A stretch of DNA of 64,000 nucleotides from the NCBI GenBank assembly GCA_016933055.1, contig JAFGBS010000028.1, positions 290,018-354,017 of the forward strand. Reading direction: 5' to 3'. A program made the position numbers and the translations under genes. The notes beneath the pieces are model-generated. The model was not told the origin of the DNA and searched no databases. It was given only the letters and a program-made list of their open reading frames with translations. Origin of the DNA: Promethearchaeota archaeon. GTDB lineage: Archaea; Asgardarchaeota; Lokiarchaeia; Sigyniarchaeales; Promethearchaeaceae. Below are positions 26,471 to 35,045 of this stretch, piece by piece (the stretch's first letter is position 1; each line of letters begins with the position of its first letter).

Positions 26471-28396
26471 ATGAATAAACGAGAACCGAATTTAGAACGA
26501 GAGTCCAATGTCATGGTGCATGGATTGGATAACTGGCAGGAAGTGTATAAAGATAAAAAAATGCCCATAGCTTCCTTAAGTCAGATTATTAAACCAGGAC
26601 AGCGTATATTTATTGGAACGGGTTGTAGTGAGCCCCAAACACTGACTGCAGAACTCATTAAGAAACAAAGTCGTATTGCAGATTGTGAAATTATTCACTT
26701 TCTTACATTAGGAAAAAATCAATTTTTTAGTGATTTTGAACCTTCCCTTTTCCGGCATAATGCATTATTCATTGGTGAATCCATGAGAAATGCAGTTCAA
26801 GAGGGAAAAAGTGACTATACTCCTATTATGTTATCAGATATCCCCCCTCTAATCACCTCAGGACAAAAGCATATTGATATAGCATTAATCCAAGTTTCTC
26901 CACCTGATAAATACGGATTTGTTTCTTTAGGAATTAATGTGGATATCAATAAAACGGTAATAGATCATGCTGATATCGTAATTGCACAAATAAATCCTCA
27001 GATGCCACGAACTTACGGTGACACATTTGTCCACATGACTGTAATCGATCACTGGATTTTAGTAGATGAACCGTTAATTGAAGCAAAATATCAAGAACCT
27101 GATGAAATTTCACAAAATATTGGAAAATATATCTCAAGACTTGTAGAGAATGGTTCTACCATTCAAATGGGAATAGGACAAGTACCGAACGCGGTAATCA
27201 AATTTCTTATGGATAAAAAAGATTTATCGGTTTATTCTGAAGTTTTTTCGGACGGTGTTATTGATTTAGTTGAAGCGGGAGTTATCAATGCAGAAAGTTT
27301 AAGGACCGGACGATCAAAAATTATGGCTTCTTTTGTTATGGGATCAAAACGCCTATATGATTGGATCGATGAGAATCCTTTCGTAGAATTTCGTCCGACA
27401 AGTTACATTAATAATATACTGAATATTTCAAAAAATGAACAACAAATTTCTATAAACGCTGCTTTGACAGTTGATTTGACAGGACAAGTAAATTCAGATT
27501 CAATTGGGAATCAATTTTATTCAGGTATTGGAGGTCAAGCGGATTTTGAGAGAGGAGCAGCATTATCTCATCGAGGAAAACCTATTATGGCGCTTCCATC
27601 GACTACTGCGGATGGCAAAAAATCCCGCATCGTACCCGTACTAGAAGAAGGTGCCGGTGTAGTTCTACCGCGTGGAGATGTGCATTATGTAGTAACGGAA
27701 TACGGTTATGCAAATTTACATGGAAAAACTATACGAGAACGTGCACTTTTATTGATCGGTATTGCTCATCCAAAATATCGAGAATCTCTACTAAAAGAGG
27801 CAAAACGTCTGAATTATGTCTATCCAGACCAAATACTTCCAAAAACTCAAGATGGGGTAGTTGTGATATACCCCGAATTGTATGAAAGCGATTTTGAAAC
27901 AGACTCGGGTAAGATTGTCCATTTTCGACCTGTTAAATTTACCGATGAGCGATTACTACAAGAGCTTTATTATTCTCTCTCTATGGATGATCGTGTTTTA
28001 CGCTTTTTTTCTCCTCAGAAATCATTTCCCCATAAACAAACACAACCAAAGGTCGCAGTAGATTATCAAAACACAATGGCAATCGTAGGTCTGGTCGGTG
28101 AGGAGGGAAAAGAAAGAATAGTAGCTGCCGGATCCTATTACTTGAACCAGAATACTAACATGGCTGAAATAGCTTTTACAGTGCGAGAAGAATGGCGAAA
28201 TCAAGGCTTAACTCGTCGAGTTATAGAGATTCTTGCTCGAATAGCGCAAGAAAAGGGAATACGGGGATTTAATGGAGAAGTTCTACCCGATAATAAACCT
28301 ATGATACATATTTTGCAAACTTTGCCTTATAAAGTACAGTTTCGTGATTATGAAGGAGAAATGATGTTTTCCTTCGAGTTTGAGGATAAAAAGTAA
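26471..28396 (+). CDS. Acetyl-CoA hydrolase/transferase fused to GNAT acetyltransferase
   Basis: 641 residues. The first 440 or so are a 4-hydroxybutyrate CoA-transferase/acetyl-CoA hydrolase module. It shows IQMGIGQVPNAV, YSEVFSDGVIDLVEAG with the candidate catalytic Glu, and YGYANLHGKTIRERA near the end of the module. The last 165 residues are a GNAT fold with acetyl-CoA loop REEWRNQGLTRR. Such fusions occur in bacteria and archaea and may couple CoA transfer to protein acylation. I choose ATG 26471 because AAGGT lies eight bases upstream; ATG 26444 is also in frame. It stands alone between a divergent membrane gene and a convergent HD gene. Confidence 0.88.
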   Translation: MNKREPNLERESNVMVHGLDNWQEVYKDKKMPIASLSQIIKPGQRIFIGTGCSEPQTLTAELIKKQSRIADCEIIHFLTLGKNQFFSDFEPSLFRHNALFIGESMRNAVQEGKSDYTPIMLSDIPPLITSGQKHIDIALIQVSPPDKYGFVSLGINVDINKTVIDHADIVIAQINPQMPRTYGDTFVHMTVIDHWILVDEPLIEAKYQEPDEISQNIGKYISRLVENGSTIQMGIGQVPNAVIKFLMDKKDLSVYSEVFSDGVIDLVEAGVINAESLRTGRSKIMASFVMGSKRLYDWIDENPFVEFRPTSYINNILNISKNEQQISINAALTVDLTGQVNSDSIGNQFYSGIGGQADFERGAALSHRGKPIMALPSTTADGKKSRIVPVLEEGAGVVLPRGDVHYVVTEYGYANLHGKTIRERALLLIGIAHPKYRESLLKEAKRLNYVYPDQILPKTQDGVVVIYPELYESDFETDSGKIVHFRPVKFTDERLLQELYYSLSMDDRVLRFFSPQKSFPHKQTQPKVAVDYQNTMAIVGLVGEEGKERIVAAGSYYLNQNTNMAEIAFTVREEWRNQGLTRRVIEILARIAQEKGIRGFNGEVLPDNKPMIHILQTLPYKVQFRDYEGEMMFSFEFEDKK

Positions 28397-28400
28397 GTTA

Positions 28401-29048
28401 TTAAATCATTTTTTCTTTTATAAACAAATTATTAATAGAATCCATCCGTTCATCTAATCTATCTCGAATTATCGAAAGAAAGGGAGCAATTTCTTCTTGT
28501 TTTTTTTCTGCGATTTTTTTACTGATATCAAAATGAAAGAATTTCAAATCGTTTTTCCATCGATTCATATAGGTATCTATAATCTGATCCATACTCTTAT
28601 GAATTCGTCCAACTAAACCCCTCACTAACCCCATTACTCCAAAGCGATCAAGCATATCCGAATCCGCACATATCTTTTCTTCCGTAGTTTCGGGTGGAAT
28701 AAAAGAAGTGTGAGTATGCCGTATTACTACTCGAGTTACAGCGTTCACAATTTCGGTAGGAAAATTTTGTCCATCTAAAAATTCCTCAGCTATACTCCCC
28801 CCAAATAATCCGTGAATATTGTTAAAGTTATCCACACTTTTGCCAATGTCATGTAATAGCGCACCACTAATTAGAATGAAAGGATCCACGGGGTCTTCAA
28901 TGGATTTTGCAATTGTAATTGCATTATGCGCAACAGATAAAATATGCGAATAATCATGTGAATCGTTACTTGCATGCGCTGATCGGACAAAATCTTCCAA
29001 TCGTAACAAAGATCGTTTTTCCATTTCCGTTAATTGTCGTGAAAACAT
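28401..29048 (-). CDS. HD-domain phosphohydrolase
   Basis: 215 residues from ATG 29048. The open frame extends upstream but only into the preceding transporter gene, with cysteine-rich nonsense. Metal-binding residues of the HD superfamily are visible: H35 in DYSHI, H66-D67 in LLHDIGK, H111/H113 in RHTHT and D129/D131 in CADSDMLD. The family hydrolyses phosphate monoesters of nucleotides or cyclic nucleotides; the exact substrate is unknown. It lies 50 bases after the GPH symporter gene on the same strand and may be its operon partner, though a functional link is not obvious. Confidence 0.85.
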   Translation of the reverse strand: MFSRQLTEMEKRSLLRLEDFVRSAHASNDSHDYSHILSVAHNAITIAKSIEDPVDPFILISGALLHDIGKSVDNFNNIHGLFGGSIAEEFLDGQNFPTEIVNAVTRVVIRHTHTSFIPPETTEEKICADSDMLDRFGVMGLVRGLVGRIHKSMDQIIDTYMNRWKNDLKFFHFDISKKIAEKKQEEIAPFLSIIRDRLDERMDSINNLFIKEKMI

Positions 29049-29098
29049 AGCATAGGTATCGTAATTGTAAAATAAAAAAGTATAGTAAAAATAAGAAT

Positions 29099-30565
29099 TC
29101 AAAGAATTTGCATTTCTTGGAGTTTTTTTCGATTTTCTTGAACTTTTTGCGGTGTCAAGCGGTATAAGACAGCAAATAGTATTGTAGAAATTATCATTAT
29201 AACTAAGGGGATAATAATTGAATGGATTTGAATTCCAAATACAGCATCTTGCCATCCCGTGGGATTTGCTGCTTTCAATTCCGCTAAAGTTTTTGCGCCT
29301 TCTTTAAATCCAGTTAATATATGAACAACACCAAATATGAGCGCTTGGAGGGCACTATTAAATCGAACAAAAAAAGCCTGCACTCCAAACACAACAGAGG
29401 GTTCTTTTTTACCTGTTTTAACAGCAACATCTTCAATTAGTTCAGATATAAGAATGGGATCTATGAACCATTGAGCGCCTAAGCCAATTCCAAATAATAT
29501 CATGCAAGGAATCCATAACAACACGGTTGTAGCGAATATCATGGGTATAAAAGAGAAAGTGAGTATAAAACTCGCTATTAACGTAACTAATCTATGATTC
29601 TTGCTCTTTTGAGCAAATAAAAGCCACAAAGGAATTGAAACAAGAGCTCCACCAAGCATTGATCCTAAAATTATTGGTAATTTTTTATTAGTTTCATCAA
29701 TCACGAACAGTAATATATATATCGCTCCAGATTGAATGAGAAGTGCGGATAATTGATATCCAAAAAATATTGAAATTTTACCCATAAAATTTCGATTTTT
29801 AATTACTTTTCCGATAGTTTTGAAGAATTTTTCTTTCGGTTCTGCTTGTTGCTCGTTTTGGGCTAATTTAGCGAGATTTTTTTCACGAAGATATTTATCC
29901 TCAAAATGACCAGGTATGGTCGGAATGACTAATACAAGTCCTACTGCTGCAGCAATTAACGCGTAAAGACGATAATCAGCTGCAACGGGTTCTTCAGGAA
30001 CAATAAATGGAGGAAGTATAAAAGCTAGCACAAGACCCAAAATTCCCAATGCTGCGACAAAAGATTGAACGATTCTACGACTTTTTGGATCAGTGAATTT
30101 CTCCGGATAAATGGACAAGGAATTTACATCCATCAAACTATAAAGGAAATCATAAAGACAGATAGAAATAATATACCACAAAAATATATACCATTGCTGT
30201 ATTGAATCTTCGGCACTCCAATTAGTTGGCACAAAAAATATCAGTAAATAAGATCCTAACCACGGAATGGTAGCGATTAAATACCAAGGAAATCTCTTAA
30301 AGCCTTTATTGCGTGTCCATGGAAACACTTTCTTTTCCATCGTGTAACCGATGAGTGGATCATTGAAAGCGTTCCAAACTGCGAATAAAACAAATGCGAT
30401 TGTTGCTAATTCTGTCTTTAATCCAATATATACTTCATAATACGCAAAAACATAAACTCCGAATGCTCCATTAATCCATTGTATCATTGTGGCTTTTGTA
30501 CTGTAACTAAACATTGTACCAAGTGAATATCGTTTCTCTTGACTAACTTCTTCCATACTACACAC
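29099..30565 (-). CDS. GPH-family sugar:cation symporter
   Basis: 488-residue transporter of the glycoside-pentoside-hexuronide:cation symporter family (MFS_2). Twelve helices are predicted. The opening segment FSYSTKATMIQWINGAFGVYVFAYYE and NDPLIGYTME (residues 68-77) are characteristic. ILGLGAQWFIDP-like features in the tenth helix region and a basic cytosolic linker at about 230-248 complete the fold. It likely imports an oligosaccharide or sugar with Na+ or H+. Its position immediately after the first sulfatase gene (84-base gap, same strand) suggests the cargo is a sulfated sugar or its product. Regulation is not apparent. Confidence 0.85.
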   Translation of the reverse strand: MCSMEEVSQEKRYSLGTMFSYSTKATMIQWINGAFGVYVFAYYEVYIGLKTELATIAFVLFAVWNAFNDPLIGYTMEKKVFPWTRNKGFKRFPWYLIATIPWLGSYLLIFFVPTNWSAEDSIQQWYIFLWYIISICLYDFLYSLMDVNSLSIYPEKFTDPKSRRIVQSFVAALGILGLVLAFILPPFIVPEEPVAADYRLYALIAAAVGLVLVIPTIPGHFEDKYLREKNLAKLAQNEQQAEPKEKFFKTIGKVIKNRNFMGKISIFFGYQLSALLIQSGAIYILLFVIDETNKKLPIILGSMLGGALVSIPLWLLFAQKSKNHRLVTLIASFILTFSFIPMIFATTVLLWIPCMILFGIGLGAQWFIDPILISELIEDVAVKTGKKEPSVVFGVQAFFVRFNSALQALIFGVVHILTGFKEGAKTLAELKAANPTGWQDAVFGIQIHSIIIPLVIMIISTILFAVLYRLTPQKVQENRKKLQEMQIL

Positions 30566-30649
30566 CTATTTTGAAAATTTACTATTTTTATGTTTCAATC
30601 AGTGTCTTTAAAAAAGTATTGAAAAAAAAATGAAAACTAAAGATTATTT

Positions 30650-32185
30650 TTAGGACTTAGGTACCTTTAATTTCTTCCCGCGAATCCAAGTCCGTTCTAC
30701 TGTGTCTTTAGTTTTTTCCCTCCATCTCTTCAATCTAAGCTTCATATCCTCAAGGACAGTTTCGTAGTATGGATTGTCGATTAAATTATTCAATTCACTT
30801 GGGTCGTTTTTGAGATCATACAATTCATCCATATCTTCCCAATTATAAACATATTTATACTGATCGGTGACTATACAACGAGCATGGTGGGTTTCCAAGT
30901 TCCCATACGTTTGAATCATAACATCATCCCTCCAGTGAGAATTGGGATCTTTGCACAGGGGAAGAATACTATCCCCATCAACCGACTTATCAAATGAAGT
31001 ATTGGCAATGTCTAATATTGTGGGAGCAACATCTATGTTACTAATTAGTTTATCAGATATTTGACCTGGTTCTATATGTCCTTGAAATTTTACCGCAAAA
31101 GGTACACGAATCATTTCTTCCGGCATATAGGCTTCTTTGTCAAAGTGTCCACCCCAACAACCAATTGCATCCCCATGATCTGTCGTCCAGATTATTATGG
31201 TGTTTATATCCAAATTCATTTCTTTTAACTTGTCCAAAATAATTCCCGCTGCTTCATCCGTCATGGTTTGTTGCGCGTAATTATAAGTAAGAACTTCAGC
31301 AAAAGTGGACCATGGAACCGGATTGGGATAATTTAAAATTTTATTAGTCGCCATCGGATAATTAATATCGTACTTGTAAATATTCGGTTTATTTGAAAGA
31401 TTATTATCGAAATTAGGGTGCTCGGGTATTTTATCAGCTTTATAGAGTCTTTTATAATCTGGATGCGCCCAATATGGTTGATGTGGACTCCAAAAATCTA
31501 TTCTTAGATGAAAGGGTCGAGTATCACCCATCTTTCGCGCTTCTGCAATCTCTTCCAATTTTTTGCATGCTCGATCTGCAAAGAAAAACGTTTCATGGGT
31601 TTCTTTCGGAGTCAACATCAAACCCGCTGCATGTTCATGGTTTGCCATAAACTTGCATTCGTATTCTCCCCCAATCTTGAAACCGTAGTGATCCCAGACT
31701 TCCGGAATATGAAATACATGTTCCAATCTTACTTTTATATGTGGTAGGTTTTTTTCCACCAAATACTCATAATATTCTGGCATTGTGTAAGGATTGCCAT
31801 ATCCCGGCGTGCTGATGGTTTCTATTCCAAAATCTGCTGCAGTTCCTTTTCCAGCATGCCATTTTCCAAGGTAATATTGCTTATATCCTTGTTCAGTAAG
31901 CTTATCAAAATAGACTTCACGATCATAGGGATGGTTAGTTTCATTTTTAATCTCTCTATGATTGTGCGGATATAATCCCGTAAGCATGGTTCTTCTAGCA
32001 GGACCGCAAAGAGGGGTTGCTGTGTAGCAACGCGTGAATTCGACTCCTTCTGATGCAAACCTATTAAATACAGGTCTGTAGATTTCAGGAGCATCCCCAC
32101 GGAATTTAGATCCGTGATTATAATATGCTTGGTGATCTTCTAAGATGTATACGATGTTGGGTAAATTGTCCTGAGTCTTTTTCAT
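30650..32185 (-). CDS. Type I sulfatase (cytosolic)
   Basis: 511 residues of the alkaline phosphatase/sulfatase superfamily. The formylglycine motif is C60-G-P-A-R in PLCGPARRTMLTGLYP. Further sulfatase marks are LGKWHAG (about 106-112) and TDHGD in the second half. The first metal segment reads YILEDHQ, so the usual Asp-Asp pair is Glu-Asp. No signal peptide exists. The enzyme must be matured in the cytoplasm, where either an FGE-like or anaerobic radical-SAM system would be needed; neither gene is in this window. It shares its plan with the sulfatase at 35032-36591. The isomerase-like gene diverges from it across 190 bases. Confidence 0.9.
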   Translation of the reverse strand: MKKTQDNLPNIVYILEDHQAYYNHGSKFRGDAPEIYRPVFNRFASEGVEFTRCYTATPLCGPARRTMLTGLYPHNHREIKNETNHPYDREVYFDKLTEQGYKQYYLGKWHAGKGTAADFGIETISTPGYGNPYTMPEYYEYLVEKNLPHIKVRLEHVFHIPEVWDHYGFKIGGEYECKFMANHEHAAGLMLTPKETHETFFFADRACKKLEEIAEARKMGDTRPFHLRIDFWSPHQPYWAHPDYKRLYKADKIPEHPNFDNNLSNKPNIYKYDINYPMATNKILNYPNPVPWSTFAEVLTYNYAQQTMTDEAAGIILDKLKEMNLDINTIIIWTTDHGDAIGCWGGHFDKEAYMPEEMIRVPFAVKFQGHIEPGQISDKLISNIDVAPTILDIANTSFDKSVDGDSILPLCKDPNSHWRDDVMIQTYGNLETHHARCIVTDQYKYVYNWEDMDELYDLKNDPSELNNLIDNPYYETVLEDMKLRLKRWREKTKDTVERTWIRGKKLKVPKS

Positions 32186-32377
32186 GCTTACTAAAGAGTT
32201 GCTAATAATAATAAATCATTGTCTGATACTAACTCACAAGATTTAACTACTAAAGAAGCAGCAGAGAAAATTAGAATCAAAAACTGTAAAAATAATTTCC
32301 TGATAAATTAGGTGGAATTTAGTAATTAAGTAGAGTAAGTCTTTATTTAGTTTTAAATTCAATTTTAGATATTGAAA

Positions 32378-33874
32378 ATGACGACAGAAAAAAAAAAAAT
32401 TCATGTTGTGTTCCTAGGAAAACCTCAGTGGGAAGCGGGATGGCCTTACCTCGGTTATGATAATGATAGTTTTATGAGAAATGTACTATCCTTACTAAGA
32501 CAGAAATTCCCCCATATCATTTTCACCCAAGATACTATAATTACTACTTATGATAAGGGAGTAATTAAGACTAATTGGAATTATATCTCACAATCAGATG
32601 CGACTTTATTTTTCACAATTGGACATTATGGGGATCCTGGTTTGATTAAAGCAGGTATCGAGCTAATACAGAAAAGTCATACTCCAAAACTACTAGCGAA
32701 TTTTATCTATATGGGGGATCACACATTTATCAAAACATACGATTCTCTAAAAAGAAAGAACGTACCCATACTAGGAGTCTCATCAGTAAATTTAGAAGAT
32801 TTTTATGGCGTTTTAGATATTTTGATAAAAATAACAGAAATCAAAGGGCAAAGAGCTTTGGTATATGCAATCGATAAACCTGCTCTAGATTGGAATCGGA
32901 TTATGGATTTACAAAGTCCAGAACTGGAAAAAATTGTACAAATCCATCCAGAATTTATCAATCATGTTCAATCCATGAAAAATGAAGAGGGCAGCTTTTT
33001 TACCGATCATAAAGGAGAAGATCAAGCCCATGTATGGCGAAAAGATGAGGAAACTTACATCAATCTTCTTCATTCCATATTTGGTATAGAAATGATACGA
33101 GAGGATCCTGCGGAAATCTTGAAGTATTATGATCAAATTGGGGATAAAGAAGCGGAATCCACCTGTCAAATGTGGATAAAAAATGCTAATATTACAGAAC
33201 CAATGGAGAAAACTATTCAAAATGCGGCAAAATTATACATTGCACTCAAAAAGATATTAACGGATAAAAAGTGCAATTTTTTTGCGCCGGATTGTGGCAC
33301 TCTCCTATTATCGGGACGACTACCTGCTTATCCGTGCATGGCATTCTTTGAATTGGTAAACGATGAAATATACGGAATTTGCGAGTCAGATATGGATTCC
33401 TTAGTAAGTTATGTATTCGGATTAACGCTTACTGGACGTCCCGGTTTTGTTTCTAATCATACATTTGACACGATTAGAAATCAAGTTACTTACATGCATT
33501 GCGTTTGCTCTAATAAATTGTTTGGTGTTAAAGGAGAATCAAGTGAATACGATATTTATTATCATGGTGAGACGGCAATTTTAGGTGCATCACCGCGTGT
33601 GAAATTTCCACTCGGAGAAAATCTAACAACAATTAAAATCAGCGTTTTTGAGAAAAAAATTGCTATAAGAACAGGAAGAATCATTGACAACATCATTGAT
33701 GATAAAGGGTGTGTTACAAAAGTTCTCGTGGAGACCAATGTCAATAAAATTATGGAGAAATATGATTGGGAAACATTCGGATGGCATCGTGTCTCATTTC
33801 TGGGAGATTGGAGAGAAAAATTTACACTTGGAGCAAAAATATTGGGCTTACAAGTAATTCATGAAGATCAATGA
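32378..33874 (+). CDS. L-fucose isomerase-like protein
   Basis: 498 residues resembling the L-fucose/L-arabinose isomerase superfamily. A Rossmann-like N-terminal half leads into ALKKIL...NFFAPDCGTLLL, then PAYPCMAFFELVNDE and CESDMDSLVSY, the region where the family holds its metal-ligating Glu and Asp residues. A C-terminal barrel domain ends with the tail around WHRVSFLGDWRE. It should interconvert an aldose and a ketose, with fucose a fair guess from the GH29 gene and sulfatases nearby. Proteins in this group with low identity have also been seen as non-isomerases, so the assignment is by fold. I use ATG 32378, not the TTG two codons earlier. Confidence 0.7.
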   Translation: MTTEKKKIHVVFLGKPQWEAGWPYLGYDNDSFMRNVLSLLRQKFPHIIFTQDTIITTYDKGVIKTNWNYISQSDATLFFTIGHYGDPGLIKAGIELIQKSHTPKLLANFIYMGDHTFIKTYDSLKRKNVPILGVSSVNLEDFYGVLDILIKITEIKGQRALVYAIDKPALDWNRIMDLQSPELEKIVQIHPEFINHVQSMKNEEGSFFTDHKGEDQAHVWRKDEETYINLLHSIFGIEMIREDPAEILKYYDQIGDKEAESTCQMWIKNANITEPMEKTIQNAAKLYIALKKILTDKKCNFFAPDCGTLLLSGRLPAYPCMAFFELVNDEIYGICESDMDSLVSYVFGLTLTGRPGFVSNHTFDTIRNQVTYMHCVCSNKLFGVKGESSEYDIYYHGETAILGASPRVKFPLGENLTTIKISVFEKKIAIRTGRIIDNIIDDKGCVTKVLVETNVNKIMEKYDWETFGWHRVSFLGDWREKFTLGAKILGLQVIHEDQ

Positions 33875-33920
33875 TCATTTTAAAGATAACCTAATAAAGA
33901 AGAATTTCCGATTCAACGCC

Positions 33921-35045
33921 ATGTCAGAATTTAGTTTAAATTATAAATTACTAGAAACCTTAACAAATGCATTTGGACCATCAGGTCATGAGGAAGAGGT
34001 TCAAAAAATCGTCAGAGAATATGGAAAGCCTTTTTCGGATGAAACATTATATGACAAAACTGGTTCCATAATTTTTCGAAAAGGCAATTCGGGGCCTAAA
34101 ATTATGTTAAGTGGTCATGCCGATGAGATTGGTTATATCATTTCCGACATCGGAAAAGAGGGGATTTTGAAAATCTCTAATCTCGGAGGAATTATACCAC
34201 CTTTTCAACCCTCAAATGAAATTTTAATTCGACCATTTAAAGGAGGCAAAGATATTATTGGAATAATTCAAGGTGAATTTTCTTTCGGAAGGGAGGGGGG
34301 CGATAAGATTAAACCGTTAGATAAGCTTTATGTGGATATTGGATGTAAATCTGATAAAGAAGTTAAAGATTTAGGAATTCGTATCGGAGATGTAGCATCT
34401 CAATATGCAATTTATCGAACAATGGACAGAACACGATTTAAGAAAGATGATGATGGAAAAGAAACCAAATCGACAACTAAGATTGCGGTTGCGAAAGCAT
34501 TCGATGATCGAATTGGTGTATTTATTGGATTAGAAATACTTAGAAAACTTCAAGAGAAACATATACAACATCCAAACCAAATATATTTTGCATCAACTAC
34601 CCAAGAGGAAGTAGGTTTGCGTGGAGCTCGAACTTCTGCTCATTTAATTCAGCCTGATTTAGGTTTTTCATTAGATATCACTCCCGCAAAAGACATTCCT
34701 GGAATGCCAGAGAAAGGACATAATATGGGAGATGGAGTGATAATCCACGCGAAGGATGGAAGTATGATTGCAAATCCAAAATTGAAGAAATTTGCTATTG
34801 AGATCGCTGAACAGAACGATATAAAGTTTCAATACGGATTCTTAGGTTTTGGTGGAACGGACGCCGGAGTTATCCATTTGACCGGAATTGGTGCACCTTC
34901 TTTATTTATTGGTATACCTACTCGATATGGACATTCCCAACGTGCGATGATCGACTTAAGTGACGTGGAAAATGCAGTAAAACTAATGATAGAAATGATA
35001 AGGAAGTTTGATCAGGAAACAGTCGAAAGTTTTACAAAACTTTAG
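33921..35045 (+). CDS. M42 family aminopeptidase (tetrahedral, dinuclear metal)
   Basis: 374 residues from ATG 33921; the frame is open upstream but would overlap the isomerase-like gene. Ligands of the M42/M18 clan are visible: His in LSGHADEIG, Asp in AFDDRIG, the Glu pair in TTQEEVG, Asp in SLDITPA and His in RYGHSQ. The fold is that of archaeal TET aminopeptidases, which form 12-mers and trim peptides in the cytosol; some relatives were once named endoglucanase M. It starts 46 bases after the isomerase-like gene, and its last 14 bases overlap the end of the second sulfatase gene on the other strand. Confidence 0.9.
   Translation: MSEFSLNYKLLETLTNAFGPSGHEEEVQKIVREYGKPFSDETLYDKTGSIIFRKGNSGPKIMLSGHADEIGYIISDIGKEGILKISNLGGIIPPFQPSNEILIRPFKGGKDIIGIIQGEFSFGREGGDKIKPLDKLYVDIGCKSDKEVKDLGIRIGDVASQYAIYRTMDRTRFKKDDDGKETKSTTKIAVAKAFDDRIGVFIGLEILRKLQEKHIQHPNQIYFASTTQEEVGLRGARTSAHLIQPDLGFSLDITPAKDIPGMPEKGHNMGDGVIIHAKDGSMIANPKLKKFAIEIAEQNDIKFQYGFLGFGGTDAGVIHLTGIGAPSLFIGIPTRYGHSQRAMIDLSDVENAVKLMIEMIRKFDQETVESFTKL

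Noticed and set aside
29049..29255. Upstream extension of the HD gene to 29255
   Set aside because: The added residues come from the out-of-frame end of the transporter gene, and the HD fold begins at ATG 29048.
32190..32310. Short open frame with SLSDTNSQDLTTKEAAEKI between the sulfatase and isomerase-like genes
   Set aside because: It reads like protein for about 30 codons but lacks an ATG, lies in the promoter region of two divergent genes and has no ribosome binding site.
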